From positions 1-64,000 of the forward strand of contig CAWUKT010000003.1 of the NCBI GenBank assembly GCA_963923035.1: DNA of 64,000 nucleotides. The letters run 5' to 3'. Both the position numbers and the translations under genes were made by a program. Shown one piece after another: positions 16,647 to 25,197 of the stretch; within the stretch, counting starts at the first letter, position 1, and every line of letters starts with the position of its first letter. This stretch comes from CAWUKT01 sp963923035. Lineage in GTDB: Bacteria > Bacteroidota > Bacteroidia > J057 > JADKCL01. The notes beneath the pieces were generated by a model. That model was not told the DNA's origin, did no database searches, and saw nothing but the letters and a program-made list of their open reading frames with translations.

Positions 16647-17539
16647 ATTTCAATCCACTCCACACCATGACCGTGGACCAGGTAGGTGTCCACGAACGGG
16701 TGGCTCGGTTCAAGTCCCGTTCCATCAAGAAAGCCTCCAAGGTCCAGGCGTTGAAGCTCGCGCTCAACATGATTGACCTGACCACCCTGGAAGGCATGGA
16801 CACCTCCCGCAAGGTTCGGCAAATGGCTTACAAGGCCCGCCATCCCCACGATGCAGTTCCCGGTCTCCCCACTGTCGCTGCCGTCTGTGTTTACCCTTCA
16901 CTGGTCAAGGTCGCGAAAGACGCCGTCAAAGGCTCTCCGGTCAAGGTCGCGTCGGTTTCCACGGCATTTCCGGCCGGTCAGGCACCGCGCCAGGTCAAAA
17001 TCGACGATACCAAATTCGCCGTGGACGCCGGAGCCGACGAGATCGACATGGTGATCAGCCGGGGCCATTTCCTCGGAGGCGAGTACAACTATGTCTTCGA
17101 TGAGATTGCCGAGATCAAAGAGGCGTGTGGAAAGGCCCGCCTGAAGGTGATTTTGGAGACGGGGGAATTGAATACGCTGGACAATGTGCGCCGGGCCAGT
17201 GAAATCGCCATGCACGCGGGGGCCGATTTTATCAAAACCTCAACGGGCAAAATCAGTCCGGCAGCGACGATGCCGGTGACCCTGGTCATGCTCCAGGCCA
17301 TCCGGGACTTCTACTACGATACCGGAAAAATGATCGGTATGAAGCCCGCAGGTGGCATCCGCGACGCCAAAACAGCCATCCGCTACCTGGTCATGCTCCG
17401 GGAAACCCTCGGACAGGCCTGGCTGAGCAACGAATGGTTCCGCTTCGGAGCCTCCTCGCTCACCAATGATCTGCTCCGGCAGATCGTCAAGGAAGAAACT
17501 GGCGTCTACCAATCCTTTGATTACTTCTCAATCGACTAA
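16643..17539 (+). CDS. deoC: Deoxyribose-phosphate aldolase
   Basis: The 298-residue enzyme cleaves 2-deoxyribose 5-phosphate to glyceraldehyde 3-phosphate and acetaldehyde. The class I aldolase residues are all present: the Schiff-base lysine Lys198 in FIKTSTGK, Lys234 in GMKPAGGI and Asp135 in DEIDMVI. It is longer than the E. coli type, in line with the eukaryote-like DeoC subgroup. Two bases separate it from an aldehyde dehydrogenase gene, which would remove the acetaldehyde as acetate. It is the first gene of a three-gene set for deoxynucleoside sugar use. Confidence 0.95.
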   Translation: MNFNPLHTMTVDQVGVHERVARFKSRSIKKASKVQALKLALNMIDLTTLEGMDTSRKVRQMAYKARHPHDAVPGLPTVAAVCVYPSLVKVAKDAVKGSPVKVASVSTAFPAGQAPRQVKIDDTKFAVDAGADEIDMVISRGHFLGGEYNYVFDEIAEIKEACGKARLKVILETGELNTLDNVRRASEIAMHAGADFIKTSTGKISPAATMPVTLVMLQAIRDFYYDTGKMIGMKPAGGIRDAKTAIRYLVMLRETLGQAWLSNEWFRFGASSLTNDLLRQIVKEETGVYQSFDYFSID

Positions 17540-17541
17540 TC

Positions 17542-19023
17542 ATGGCCAACAAGAAAAACAATCCGCAACCTGCCCTCCAATTTGATACCGATTGGCAGTA
17601 TGCACCGGCCCCGGAGAACCGCGACCATATCCAGCTCAAGGAACAGTACGGCTTGTTCATTGGGGGAGAATGGGTGGCTCCCGAATCGGGGAAGTACTTC
17701 AAAACGATCAATCCGGCGACGGAAGAACGCCTGGCGATGGTCGCTGAGGCCAGCGCCAAGGATGTAGACCGGGCGGTCAAGGCCGCTCGCGAAGCCTACG
17801 ACAAGTATTGGTCGCGCATGTCCGCCAAGGACCGCGGCAAATATGTCTACCGCATCGCCCGCATGATCCAGGAAAAGGCCCGGGAATTGGCGGTGATTGA
17901 ATCCTTGAACGGAGGCAAACCCATCCGGGAAAGCAAGACCGTGGACATTCCCCTCGCCGCCAACCACTTCTTCTACTACGCAGGTTGGGCCGACAAGCTC
18001 AACTATGCGTTCCCGAACCGGAATCCTTCCGCGTTGGGGGTTGCAGGACAAATTATTCCCTGGAACTTCCCTTTGCTGATGGCGGCCTGGAAAATTGCCC
18101 CGGCCCTCGCCACGGGCAATACGGTTGTGTTGAAGCCGGCGGAAACCACCCCGCTGACCTGCCTGAAACTGGCGGAAATCATCCAGGAGGCCGATTTGCC
18201 CCCGGGCGTTGTCAATATCGTCACCGGCTACGGCAAGACAGGCGCGGCCATCGTCAACCATCCCGACGTGAACAAAATTGCCTTCACCGGCTCGACCGAG
18301 GTGGGCAAGATCATTCAGCGTTCAATTGCGGGCAGTGGAAAAAAGGTCACCCTGGAATTGGGAGGCAAAGCGGCCAATATCATCTTCGAAGACGCGACCA
18401 TTGACCAGGCGGTCGAGGGCATTGTCAATGGCATCTACTTCAACCAGGGCCACGTCTGCTGCGCCGGTTCTCGCCTTTTCGTGCAGGAATCCGTCCACGA
18501 CACGGTGGTCCGCAAGCTAAAAGACCGCATGGAAACCCTGATCGTGGGGAATCCATTGGACAAGAATACCGACGTCGGCGCGATCAACTCCGCCAGTCAG
18601 CTGCAAACCATCCAGGACTATATCGAAGTCGGGAAAGTTGAAGGCGCCGATTTTTACCAACCCTCCTGCCCGATCCCCGAAAAGGGCTTTTGGATGCGTC
18701 CGACCCTCTTCCTGAATGCCGCCCAATCGCACCGCATTGTCCAGGAAGAAATCTTTGGCCCCGTCCTGGCGGTTCAGACCTTCCGGACCGTCTCCGAAGT
18801 CATCAAGAAGGCCAACAATACGCCCTTTGGCTTGTCAGCGGGGGTCTGGACGGACAAGGGTTCGAAAATCTTCGAACTCACCAGCCAAATGCGCGCCGGG
18901 ATCGTCTGGGCGAATACCTTCAATAAGTTTGACCCGACGTCTCCTTTCGGCGGGTACAAAGAAAGCGGCATGGGCCGCGAAGGTGGGCTCCACGGCCTCG
19001 CTCCCTATTTGAATATGAATTGA
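17542..19023 (+). CDS. Aldehyde dehydrogenase, NAD(P)-dependent, full length
   Basis: The 493-residue protein has the complete ALDH fold: nucleotide-binding part with Asn175 (PWNFP), general base Glu272 (LELGGK) and catalytic Cys306 (GHVCCAGSR), plus the conserved C-terminal PFGGYKESG. It follows deoC at a 2-bp gap and would oxidise the acetaldehyde released by DeoC, protecting the cell and yielding acetate (inference from position). It is followed 25 bp later by a half-length, catalytically dead ALDH. A pairing of an active and an inactive ALDH unit is typical of the fused ALDH16 family, so these two may form one complex. Confidence 0.94.
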   Translation: MANKKNNPQPALQFDTDWQYAPAPENRDHIQLKEQYGLFIGGEWVAPESGKYFKTINPATEERLAMVAEASAKDVDRAVKAAREAYDKYWSRMSAKDRGKYVYRIARMIQEKARELAVIESLNGGKPIRESKTVDIPLAANHFFYYAGWADKLNYAFPNRNPSALGVAGQIIPWNFPLLMAAWKIAPALATGNTVVLKPAETTPLTCLKLAEIIQEADLPPGVVNIVTGYGKTGAAIVNHPDVNKIAFTGSTEVGKIIQRSIAGSGKKVTLELGGKAANIIFEDATIDQAVEGIVNGIYFNQGHVCCAGSRLFVQESVHDTVVRKLKDRMETLIVGNPLDKNTDVGAINSASQLQTIQDYIEVGKVEGADFYQPSCPIPEKGFWMRPTLFLNAAQSHRIVQEEIFGPVLAVQTFRTVSEVIKKANNTPFGLSAGVWTDKGSKIFELTSQMRAGIVWANTFNKFDPTSPFGGYKESGMGREGGLHGLAPYLNMN

Positions 19024-19048
19024 ACCGATCGGAAACAGGAAAATCATC

Positions 19049-20002
19049 ATGGCAAAGACGAAAGCAAAGTCCAAGAAAACAGAAAGTGCCAGTTCCAACG
19101 GGCAAAACGGAGCGACTCCTTCTCCCCGCGTATCGGTACTCAAGACCTATAAAATGTACATCGGGGGCAAGTTCCCCCGCACGGAATCGGGCCGTTTTTT
19201 TGGCCTCCACGACGGCAGCGGCAACCTGATCGCCAATGTCTGTCGGGGATCGCGGAAAGACTTCCGCGAAGCCGTCGCAGCCGCCCGCAAGGCCCAGCCG
19301 GGCTGGGCAGCCCGGGCCGCCTTCAACCGCGGCCAAATCCTCTACCGCATCGCCGAGATGCTGGAGGGCCGCACCGCCCAGTTTGAAGCTGAATTGCAGC
19401 AAACCGGTGCTACCGCCGCTACTGCCAAACAGGAAGTGCTCGATTCCATCGACCGCCTGATCTACTACGCCGGTTGGTGCGACAAGTACCAGCAGGTCTT
19501 CTCCGCGGTCAATCCGGTGGCGTCGTCCCACTTCAACTTCTCGTTGCCGGAACCGACGGGTGTCGTGGCGGCGTTTGCGCCGGAAGACAGCGGCCTTCTG
19601 GGCCTCGTCTCGGTGATTGCGCCCGCGATTGCGGGCGGAAATGGGCTGGTGGTCCTGGCCAGCGACCAGCATCCCACGGCCGCGATTTCCTTCGCGGAAG
19701 TACTCCATTCCTCCGACGTACCGGGCGGCGTCGTCAATGTCCTGACGGGCCACCGCGGCGAACTCATCGGACATTTTTCCACCCACATGGACGTCAACGC
19801 CCTCGTGTACACGGGCAACGATACCGAGCAGATCCGCACCATCCAGGACAATGCCGCGCTGAATGTCAAGCGGGTCATTCTCCGCGATGAGGATTACCGG
19901 GGGGAAGACGGACAAAGTCCCTACCACATCATGGACACGCAGGAAACCAAGACCACCTGGCATCCGGTGGGCGGTTCCTATGGCGCTGGCGGCGGATACT
20001 GA
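19049..20002 (+). CDS. Half-length aldehyde dehydrogenase-like protein lacking catalytic residues
   Basis: This 317-residue protein resembles the first part of an ALDH. After a Lys/Ser-rich, probably disordered start (1-30) come YIGGKFPRTESGRFF, the helix with AARAAFNRGQILYRIAEML, and the nucleotide-fold region PTGVVAAFAPEDSG to VVNVLTGHRGELI. The catalytic asparagine site reads APEDSG instead of PWNFP. The frame ends before any Glu or Cys catalytic segment, with a Gly-rich end (GGSYGAGGGY). Because the ending is clean and a terminator follows, it looks like a designed pseudoenzyme rather than a recent truncation. The arrangement recalls the inactive second unit of ALDH16 enzymes, here as a separate gene. 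Confidence 0.85.
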   Translation: MAKTKAKSKKTESASSNGQNGATPSPRVSVLKTYKMYIGGKFPRTESGRFFGLHDGSGNLIANVCRGSRKDFREAVAAARKAQPGWAARAAFNRGQILYRIAEMLEGRTAQFEAELQQTGATAATAKQEVLDSIDRLIYYAGWCDKYQQVFSAVNPVASSHFNFSLPEPTGVVAAFAPEDSGLLGLVSVIAPAIAGGNGLVVLASDQHPTAAISFAEVLHSSDVPGGVVNVLTGHRGELIGHFSTHMDVNALVYTGNDTEQIRTIQDNAALNVKRVILRDEDYRGEDGQSPYHIMDTQETKTTWHPVGGSYGAGGGY

Positions 20003-20016
20003 TCTGGTGCTGGCAC

Positions 20017-20053
20017 AAAAAATATCCCCCCGGTTGCGTGAGCGGCCGGGGGG
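20017..20053. terminator. Strong GC-rich terminator between convergent genes
   Basis: CCCCCCGG (20026-20033) pairs with CCGGGGGG (20046-20053). On the minus strand the stem is followed by a run of T (complement of the A run 20017-20022), so it chiefly ends the ExbD-like gene that stops at 20073. It also faces the end of the ALDH set. Confidence 0.8.
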
Positions 20054-20072
20054 AACTGTTTATAAAGCGGTA

Positions 20073-20591
20073 CTATTTCAAGTCGTGGACGGCGAGGAGG
20101 TCCCGGTCAAAGTCTTCCTTTTCCTGGTAGCTGAACTTCCTTGCCCCGGCAATCCGAAGCTCGTCCAGGGCATCCACCAGGTTCTTGAAGTGGCTGGTGG
20201 CATTGGGTTTGACGATGAAAATGGGGTCCCAGCAATTGAGGTCGTGGTTGTAACAGGGCGTGCCTCCCCAGGTCAGGTGGGCCTGGATGACTTCGCGCAG
20301 GCCTTCGGGGCTGTAGTCGGTGGTTTCGGGCCGGTGATCGGCCACGCCCTGGTAATAATGGACCTTGTCATCCTCACCCAAAATCAGGGTCATGATTTTG
20401 TCCCCGGAAATCCGGGGCGAGTTGATCGTCCCATTCTCCATCCGAGGCGCCTTCACCAAATCGATGCGGAGTGGGCTCGTCAGGGTGGTGGTGAGGATGA
20501 AAAAAGTGAGCAGGAGAAAGGCGACATCTACCATTGCCGTCATGTCGACACGGGTAGATTTTTTGCCGGACTTGGGATCGATATTTGCCAT
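20073..20591 (-). CDS. exbD: ExbD/TolR-family biopolymer transport protein, orphan
   Basis: ATG 20591 is preferred to an upstream TTG (20612). The 172-residue protein has the family layout: a basic cytoplasmic start, the helix VDMTAMVDVAFLLLTFFIL with the proton-pathway aspartate at Asp22, then a periplasmic domain. That domain is larger than usual, with two Cys near residues 118-126 (PCYNHDLNC) that could form a disulfide. ExbD works with ExbB and TonB to energise outer-membrane transport, or with paralogues in gliding motors; no ExbB-like gene is adjacent here. It is transcribed alone. Confidence 0.9.
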   Translation of the reverse strand: MANIDPKSGKKSTRVDMTAMVDVAFLLLTFFILTTTLTSPLRIDLVKAPRMENGTINSPRISGDKIMTLILGEDDKVHYYQGVADHRPETTDYSPEGLREVIQAHLTWGGTPCYNHDLNCWDPIFIVKPNATSHFKNLVDALDELRIAGARKFSYQEKEDFDRDLLAVHDLK

Positions 20592-20848
20592 GGGTAATAC
20601 GTTTGTGGACAATGGTTTAAACGAAAAAGAAAGGGAAAATAGTATCCGGTTGAATCGATTTAATTTTCCCCAAAATCAGCCCTAAAGTGTCGCGAACTAC
20701 CAACGGGAGTCAATAATGAACCGTTCAGGCCGTAGTTGTTTCGAAATGACAATGAAAGACCTAATTTGTTAATTGGATGGATTCCCGTTCGTTCGCATCG
20801 GAAATCCTGGAAATTGAAGGGAAGCACCAAAATTCATTCTGGTTCACA

Positions 20849-23746
20849 ATGCAGCAACGTCGCTTTTTCATTCTGGCCCTCCTCCTGGGGCTGATTTTCC
20901 CCCACCTGAACGCTCAGCTGACGGTCCAATCGTCGGGCAATGGAAACAACCTCGCCAACCTGTTGATTGGCCAGGGGATTACCATTTCCAATGTGACCCT
21001 GAATTGCCCGACGGACGCATCGGGCACATTTGACGCGACCAATACCAACCTCAACCTTACCACCGGGGTGCTGCTCACTTCCGGTTCCGTGGCCAATGCC
21101 GCCCTTCCCAATACCACCGGAAGCACCACCCAGGCCAACTTCGCCCCCGGCGACAACGACCTCAACGTCCTGTCCGGCGTGACGACCTTCGATGCCTGCG
21201 CCCTGGAATTTGACATGGTACCCACCTGTGATACCATCAGTATCTCGTATGTTTTCGCCTCCGAAGAATACGACGAATACGTCTGCTCCACGGTGAACGA
21301 TGCCTTCGGCTTCTTCATCGATGGTCCCGGCCTCAACAATGTCAACGTTGCCCTGATCCCCGGTTCGACCACGCCCGTTTCCATCAACTCCGTCAACAAC
21401 GGCACCCTCGGACTGGGCGGAAGCCTTGCCAGCCCGAACTGCAACCTCAACAACAGTGCATTTTTTACCTCGAACAATACCGGCACGACCCACGAATACG
21501 ACGGCCAAACGGTCCGTCTCGAAGCGAAAACCTGGGTCCAGCCCTGTTCCACCTACCGGGTGAAGCTCGTCATCGCCGATGGCGGCGACGAAATCCTGGA
21601 TTCAGGCGTATTCCTCGAAGCCGGCGGCATTCGCTGCACCGGCAATGAAGTGGACATCACCACCGCCTTTACCAATGGCGCCGGCTACCTGGTCGAAGGC
21701 TGTTCCCAGGCCGCCCTCAGCTTTACCCGCGACGGTTCCCTTTCCCAGCCGCTCACCCTCAACTATGTCGTCACTGGCTCCGCCACGAATGGAGCGGATT
21801 ATTCACCCTTGCCGGGATCGGTGACATTTGCCCCGGGCCAGGACTCGGTGGCAGTGGTGGTGGTGGCTCCGGACGATGGCATCAGTGAAGGCAGTGAATT
21901 CCTGAACATCATCATCGGCGATACGACCTGTTCGTCCATTTTCTCGGATACGGCCGTGGTCGAAATCGTCGATCCCCCGGTCGCGGACTTCATTCTCCCT
22001 GTTGTTTGCCCCAATATCCCCGTCAACCTCACCGATGCTTCCATGTTCCCGCCGGGGAATATTGTGGCCTGGGAATGGGATTTTGGCAATGGGCAAACCT
22101 CGACGGACCAGAACCCTACGGCGACCTGGGCCCCCGGAACCTATACGATCCAGTTGATCGCCACGACGGTTGAAGGCTGTCAGGATACCGTAACCCAAAA
22201 CCTGACGGTTACCCCGTTGCCGGTCGTGGACTTCTCCGCCCAGAACTTCTGTCTCGGTGATGGCACCCAGTTCGATGGCCAGGTCACCCTCTCCCCCGGC
22301 GACGTCGTCACCAATTTCGATTGGCAGTTTGGCGATGGCAATGGCTCGGCCCAGGAAGACCCGACCTATTCCTATATCTCCCCGGGCTTCTACACGGTTA
22401 CTTTTGAGGTTACCAATGCCAATGGCTGCCTCGTGGATACTTCTCAGGTCATTGAAATCCTGCCGGAGCCCGTTGCGGGCTTCAATTGGACGGATGTCTG
22501 CGACGAAGCCCAGATGGACTTCGTGAATACCAGCAGCGTTGTCAATGGCACGATTACTTCCCTGGATTGGGATTTGGGAGATGGCAACACGCAAACCCAG
22601 CCCCAGTTTTCCCACCTCTACGGCGCACCGGGCACCTATACCGTCCAATTGGAGGTGGCCACCAGCGATGGCTGTACGGACCTCATTCAGCAGAATGTCA
22701 CGGTCCACCCCAGTCCCGAACCCAATTATGAAGTCAGCTTTGCCTGTCTGGACGATACGTCCTTTTTCACCGACCTCAGCACCATCCTGACCGGATCCAT
22801 CGTCAGCTACGATTGGCAGTTTGGCAATGGCGCCGGATCTTCGCAAGCCAATCCGGCTTATGTCTATCCGATGCCGGGACTGTACAATATCAACCTGACC
22901 ACGACTTCGGACCAGGGCTGTGTCACCACCTTCACGGGCACCAATGAGGTTCCCGAGGGACCGATCGATCCCGTGCCCTTGCACGATACGGTTTGTCGGG
23001 GCTTCGCCCCGGAAGTCGCTGTGGTCCGTCCGCCCGGCCCAGGCAACCTCTTTTGGTACAATACTCCGGATGGAACCGCGCCCTTCCAGAGCAACCTGAA
23101 CTCCTATTCGCCGGGTCCCGGCGTCAATACGACCTATTACTTCGTCGAATTCATCGATGGGGATGGCTGCCCGAGTGCCCGCATCCCGGTGGTCGCGTAC
23201 GTCAATGTGCCGCCGAACGTGCCGATTGAATTCAGCGCCCTGGAAGCCGAAATTCCGAATGCCATCATCGAATTCAATGCCGATGTTCCGCCGATGGTCG
23301 TGTCCCAGCTGTGGACCTTTGGCGATGGCGGGGCCAGCGAAGCAGCCAATGCCGTGCACCAGTACAGCGATCCCGGCGTTTATGACATCTCCTTCTATTT
23401 CCTCGACGAAAATGGCTGTGAGCGCATCTATGAATGGACGCAGCACATCAGCATTGAAGAAAATATCCACCTGTGGATCCCCAACGCTTTCACGCCGGAC
23501 GGCACCGGACCGGCTGAGAATGAAACGTGGGGTGTCCAGACCGAATTGATTTCCGATCTGGAGGTTCAGGTCTTTGACCGTTGGGGCAAGCTGGTTTACC
23601 AAAGCACCAATCCTGCCTTCCGTTGGAATGGCACCGATTTACAAGGGCAACCATTGCCCGAGGGGGCGTACATGTATCGAATCGATGCCGTGGCGTTTCG
23701 CGGACAGCGCGTCCAGCAATCCGGCTCGGTGACCATCATCAGATGA
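20849..23746 (+). CDS. Large cell-surface protein: choice-of-anchor L, Calx-beta, PKD repeats, T9SS type B sorting domain
   Basis: ATG 20849 begins a signal peptide (MQQRRFFILALLLGLIFPHLNA); an upstream in-frame ATG at 20777 would bury it. The 965-residue product has a choice-of-anchor L domain (about 24-258, with VFASEEYDEYV and FGFFIDGPG). A Calx-beta-like segment follows (267-370, GSATNGADY). Four PKD-type modules come next (about 374-707, each with WDFGNGQTS-, WQFGDGNG- or DLGDGN-like motifs). After an Ig-like linker there is a fifth PKD module (about 791-870). It ends in the type B T9SS sorting domain (PNAFTPDGTG, VFDRWGKLVY, PEGAYMYRI). It is probably an adhesin or a structural surface protein that binds calcium and glycans. 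Confidence 0.92.
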   Translation: MQQRRFFILALLLGLIFPHLNAQLTVQSSGNGNNLANLLIGQGITISNVTLNCPTDASGTFDATNTNLNLTTGVLLTSGSVANAALPNTTGSTTQANFAPGDNDLNVLSGVTTFDACALEFDMVPTCDTISISYVFASEEYDEYVCSTVNDAFGFFIDGPGLNNVNVALIPGSTTPVSINSVNNGTLGLGGSLASPNCNLNNSAFFTSNNTGTTHEYDGQTVRLEAKTWVQPCSTYRVKLVIADGGDEILDSGVFLEAGGIRCTGNEVDITTAFTNGAGYLVEGCSQAALSFTRDGSLSQPLTLNYVVTGSATNGADYSPLPGSVTFAPGQDSVAVVVVAPDDGISEGSEFLNIIIGDTTCSSIFSDTAVVEIVDPPVADFILPVVCPNIPVNLTDASMFPPGNIVAWEWDFGNGQTSTDQNPTATWAPGTYTIQLIATTVEGCQDTVTQNLTVTPLPVVDFSAQNFCLGDGTQFDGQVTLSPGDVVTNFDWQFGDGNGSAQEDPTYSYISPGFYTVTFEVTNANGCLVDTSQVIEILPEPVAGFNWTDVCDEAQMDFVNTSSVVNGTITSLDWDLGDGNTQTQPQFSHLYGAPGTYTVQLEVATSDGCTDLIQQNVTVHPSPEPNYEVSFACLDDTSFFTDLSTILTGSIVSYDWQFGNGAGSSQANPAYVYPMPGLYNINLTTTSDQGCVTTFTGTNEVPEGPIDPVPLHDTVCRGFAPEVAVVRPPGPGNLFWYNTPDGTAPFQSNLNSYSPGPGVNTTYYFVEFIDGDGCPSARIPVVAYVNVPPNVPIEFSALEAEIPNAIIEFNADVPPMVVSQLWTFGDGGASEAANAVHQYSDPGVYDISFYFLDENGCERIYEWTQHISIEENIHLWIPNAFTPDGTGPAENETWGVQTELISDLEVQVFDRWGKLVYQSTNPAFRWNGTDLQGQPLPEGAYMYRIDAVAFRGQRVQQSGSVTIIR

Positions 23747-23763
23747 TTTCCCCGTTCACCCAG

Positions 23764-23802
23764 GCCGTACCTTCCCCAACCGGGAGGTGCGGTCTTTTTT
23801 TA
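23764..23802 (+). terminator. Intrinsic terminator
   Basis: CCGTACCTTCCC (23764-23775) pairs with GGGAGGTGCGG (23782-23792) with two weak pairs, followed by a run of T. It ends the large PKD gene. Confidence 0.7.
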
Positions 23803-23901
23803 TGGGCGAAAAATTGAGCGGCTATTTTTCACGTGAGAAGATTTTGTTTCTTTGGAAAAAGAAACCTTCAGGAGCGGATTCCTGTTGAATTTGTTGGTGC
23901 C

Positions 23902-25197
23902 ATGAAAACACTCGGTCGACACATATTGGTCGAATACCACGGTTGCAACCCGGACAAGTTGAACGATGTGGTCCTCATCGAAAAGTCGATGGTAAACGCT
24001 GCCAAAGCAGCCGAAGCCACGGTGATCAATTCTACCTTTCACCATTTCTCTCCCTTCGGGGTCTCCGGCGTGGTGGTCATCCAGGAATCCCACCTGGCGA
24101 TCCATACCTGGCCGGAATATGGCTATGCCGCCGTGGACATTTTCACCTGCGGCGATACGGTCGATCCCTGGATCAGCCACAATTTCCTCAAGGATGAATT
24201 TGAGTCGGACTTTGCTTCGGCCATGGAAATGGGACGGGGCCAGGCCCACCAGATGAAGAAGCTGGACTTCGAATGGACCGACAACCGCGACAGCGCCAGT
24301 GAAATCGAATTCAAGGCCAACCGGGACATCTGGTTCACGGAGCGGGGCAATGACATTGCCCTTTCGCTACGCCACAAGGGAGATCGCTTGTTCAAGGGGC
24401 AAAGTCCCTACCAGAAGGTGGAGGTCTACGATACCTTCGCCTACGGCCGGATGTTGACGCTGGACGGGATGGTGATGACTTCCGAGAAGGATGAGTACGT
24501 CTACCACGAGATGATCGCCCATATTCCCATGCAGGTGCATTCAAATGCCAAAAGAGCGCTGGTGATCGGCGGAGGCGATGGTGGAGCGGTGCGGGAGTTG
24601 TTGCGCTACGAACAATTGGAAGAGGTCGTGATGGTGGAAATTGACGGGATGGTCATCGAGGCCTCCAAGCAATTTCTCCCGGAGATTGCCGCCGCTTTCG
24701 ATGAACCGCGCCTGAATTTGAAGGTGGCAGATGGAATCGAATACGTCAAAAACAGTCCCAACGGCGCTTTTGACCTCGTCATTGTCGACTCCACCGATCC
24801 AGTCGGCCCGGCGGAAGGATTGTTTACTCCCGAATTCTACCAACACGTCCACCGCATCCTCAGCCCCGAGGGTATCATGGTGACACAGAGCGAATCCCCC
24901 CGGTTCAATGCCAAGGTCTTCCGGGAAATCTTTGATTGCTACCGCGATATTTTCGGGCCGGACAAGGTTCACTGTTACTTTGCCTCGATCCCCACCTATC
25001 CCACCGGCACCTGGTCCTTTTCTTTCTCCGCCAAGGGCGACCTCCATCCGCTGAACCAATTTGACGCCGAACGCGCCGAGGCCTTTGCGGATACCCACTC
25101 CCTTCAATACTACAACGGCGATATCCACCGGGCAGCCTTTGCGTTGCCGGGCTACGTCCGAAAAATGCTGAAATACTCCGCTCATGAGCCTGCATGA
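23902..25197 (+). CDS. Fused S-adenosylmethionine decarboxylase - spermidine synthase
   Basis: The 431-residue protein joins two consecutive enzymes of spermidine synthesis. Residues 1 to about 125 form a SpeD-type AdoMet decarboxylase with the self-processing site Glu62-Ser63 (ESHLAIHTWPE), where Ser63 becomes the pyruvoyl group. Residues about 145-431 form spermidine synthase: GGGDGGAVRELLR for decarboxylated AdoMet, VEIDGMV, and the catalytic DSTDPVGPAEGLF region. The fusion would pass decarboxylated AdoMet to the aminopropyl transfer site. I start at ATG 23902 because it aligns with SpeD (MKTLGRHILVEY). The next gene, overlapping by 14 bp, is an agmatinase-type ureohydrolase that can supply putrescine. 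Confidence 0.93.
   Translation: MKTLGRHILVEYHGCNPDKLNDVVLIEKSMVNAAKAAEATVINSTFHHFSPFGVSGVVVIQESHLAIHTWPEYGYAAVDIFTCGDTVDPWISHNFLKDEFESDFASAMEMGRGQAHQMKKLDFEWTDNRDSASEIEFKANRDIWFTERGNDIALSLRHKGDRLFKGQSPYQKVEVYDTFAYGRMLTLDGMVMTSEKDEYVYHEMIAHIPMQVHSNAKRALVIGGGDGGAVRELLRYEQLEEVVMVEIDGMVIEASKQFLPEIAAAFDEPRLNLKVADGIEYVKNSPNGAFDLVIVDSTDPVGPAEGLFTPEFYQHVHRILSPEGIMVTQSESPRFNAKVFREIFDCYRDIFGPDKVHCYFASIPTYPTGTWSFSFSAKGDLHPLNQFDAERAEAFADTHSLQYYNGDIHRAAFALPGYVRKMLKYSAHEPA

Noticed and set aside
15125..16849. Long open frame opposite the DUF2079 gene
   Set aside because: It crosses the deoC promoter and start and has no recognisable domain. The plus strand encodes a clear membrane protein and deoC.
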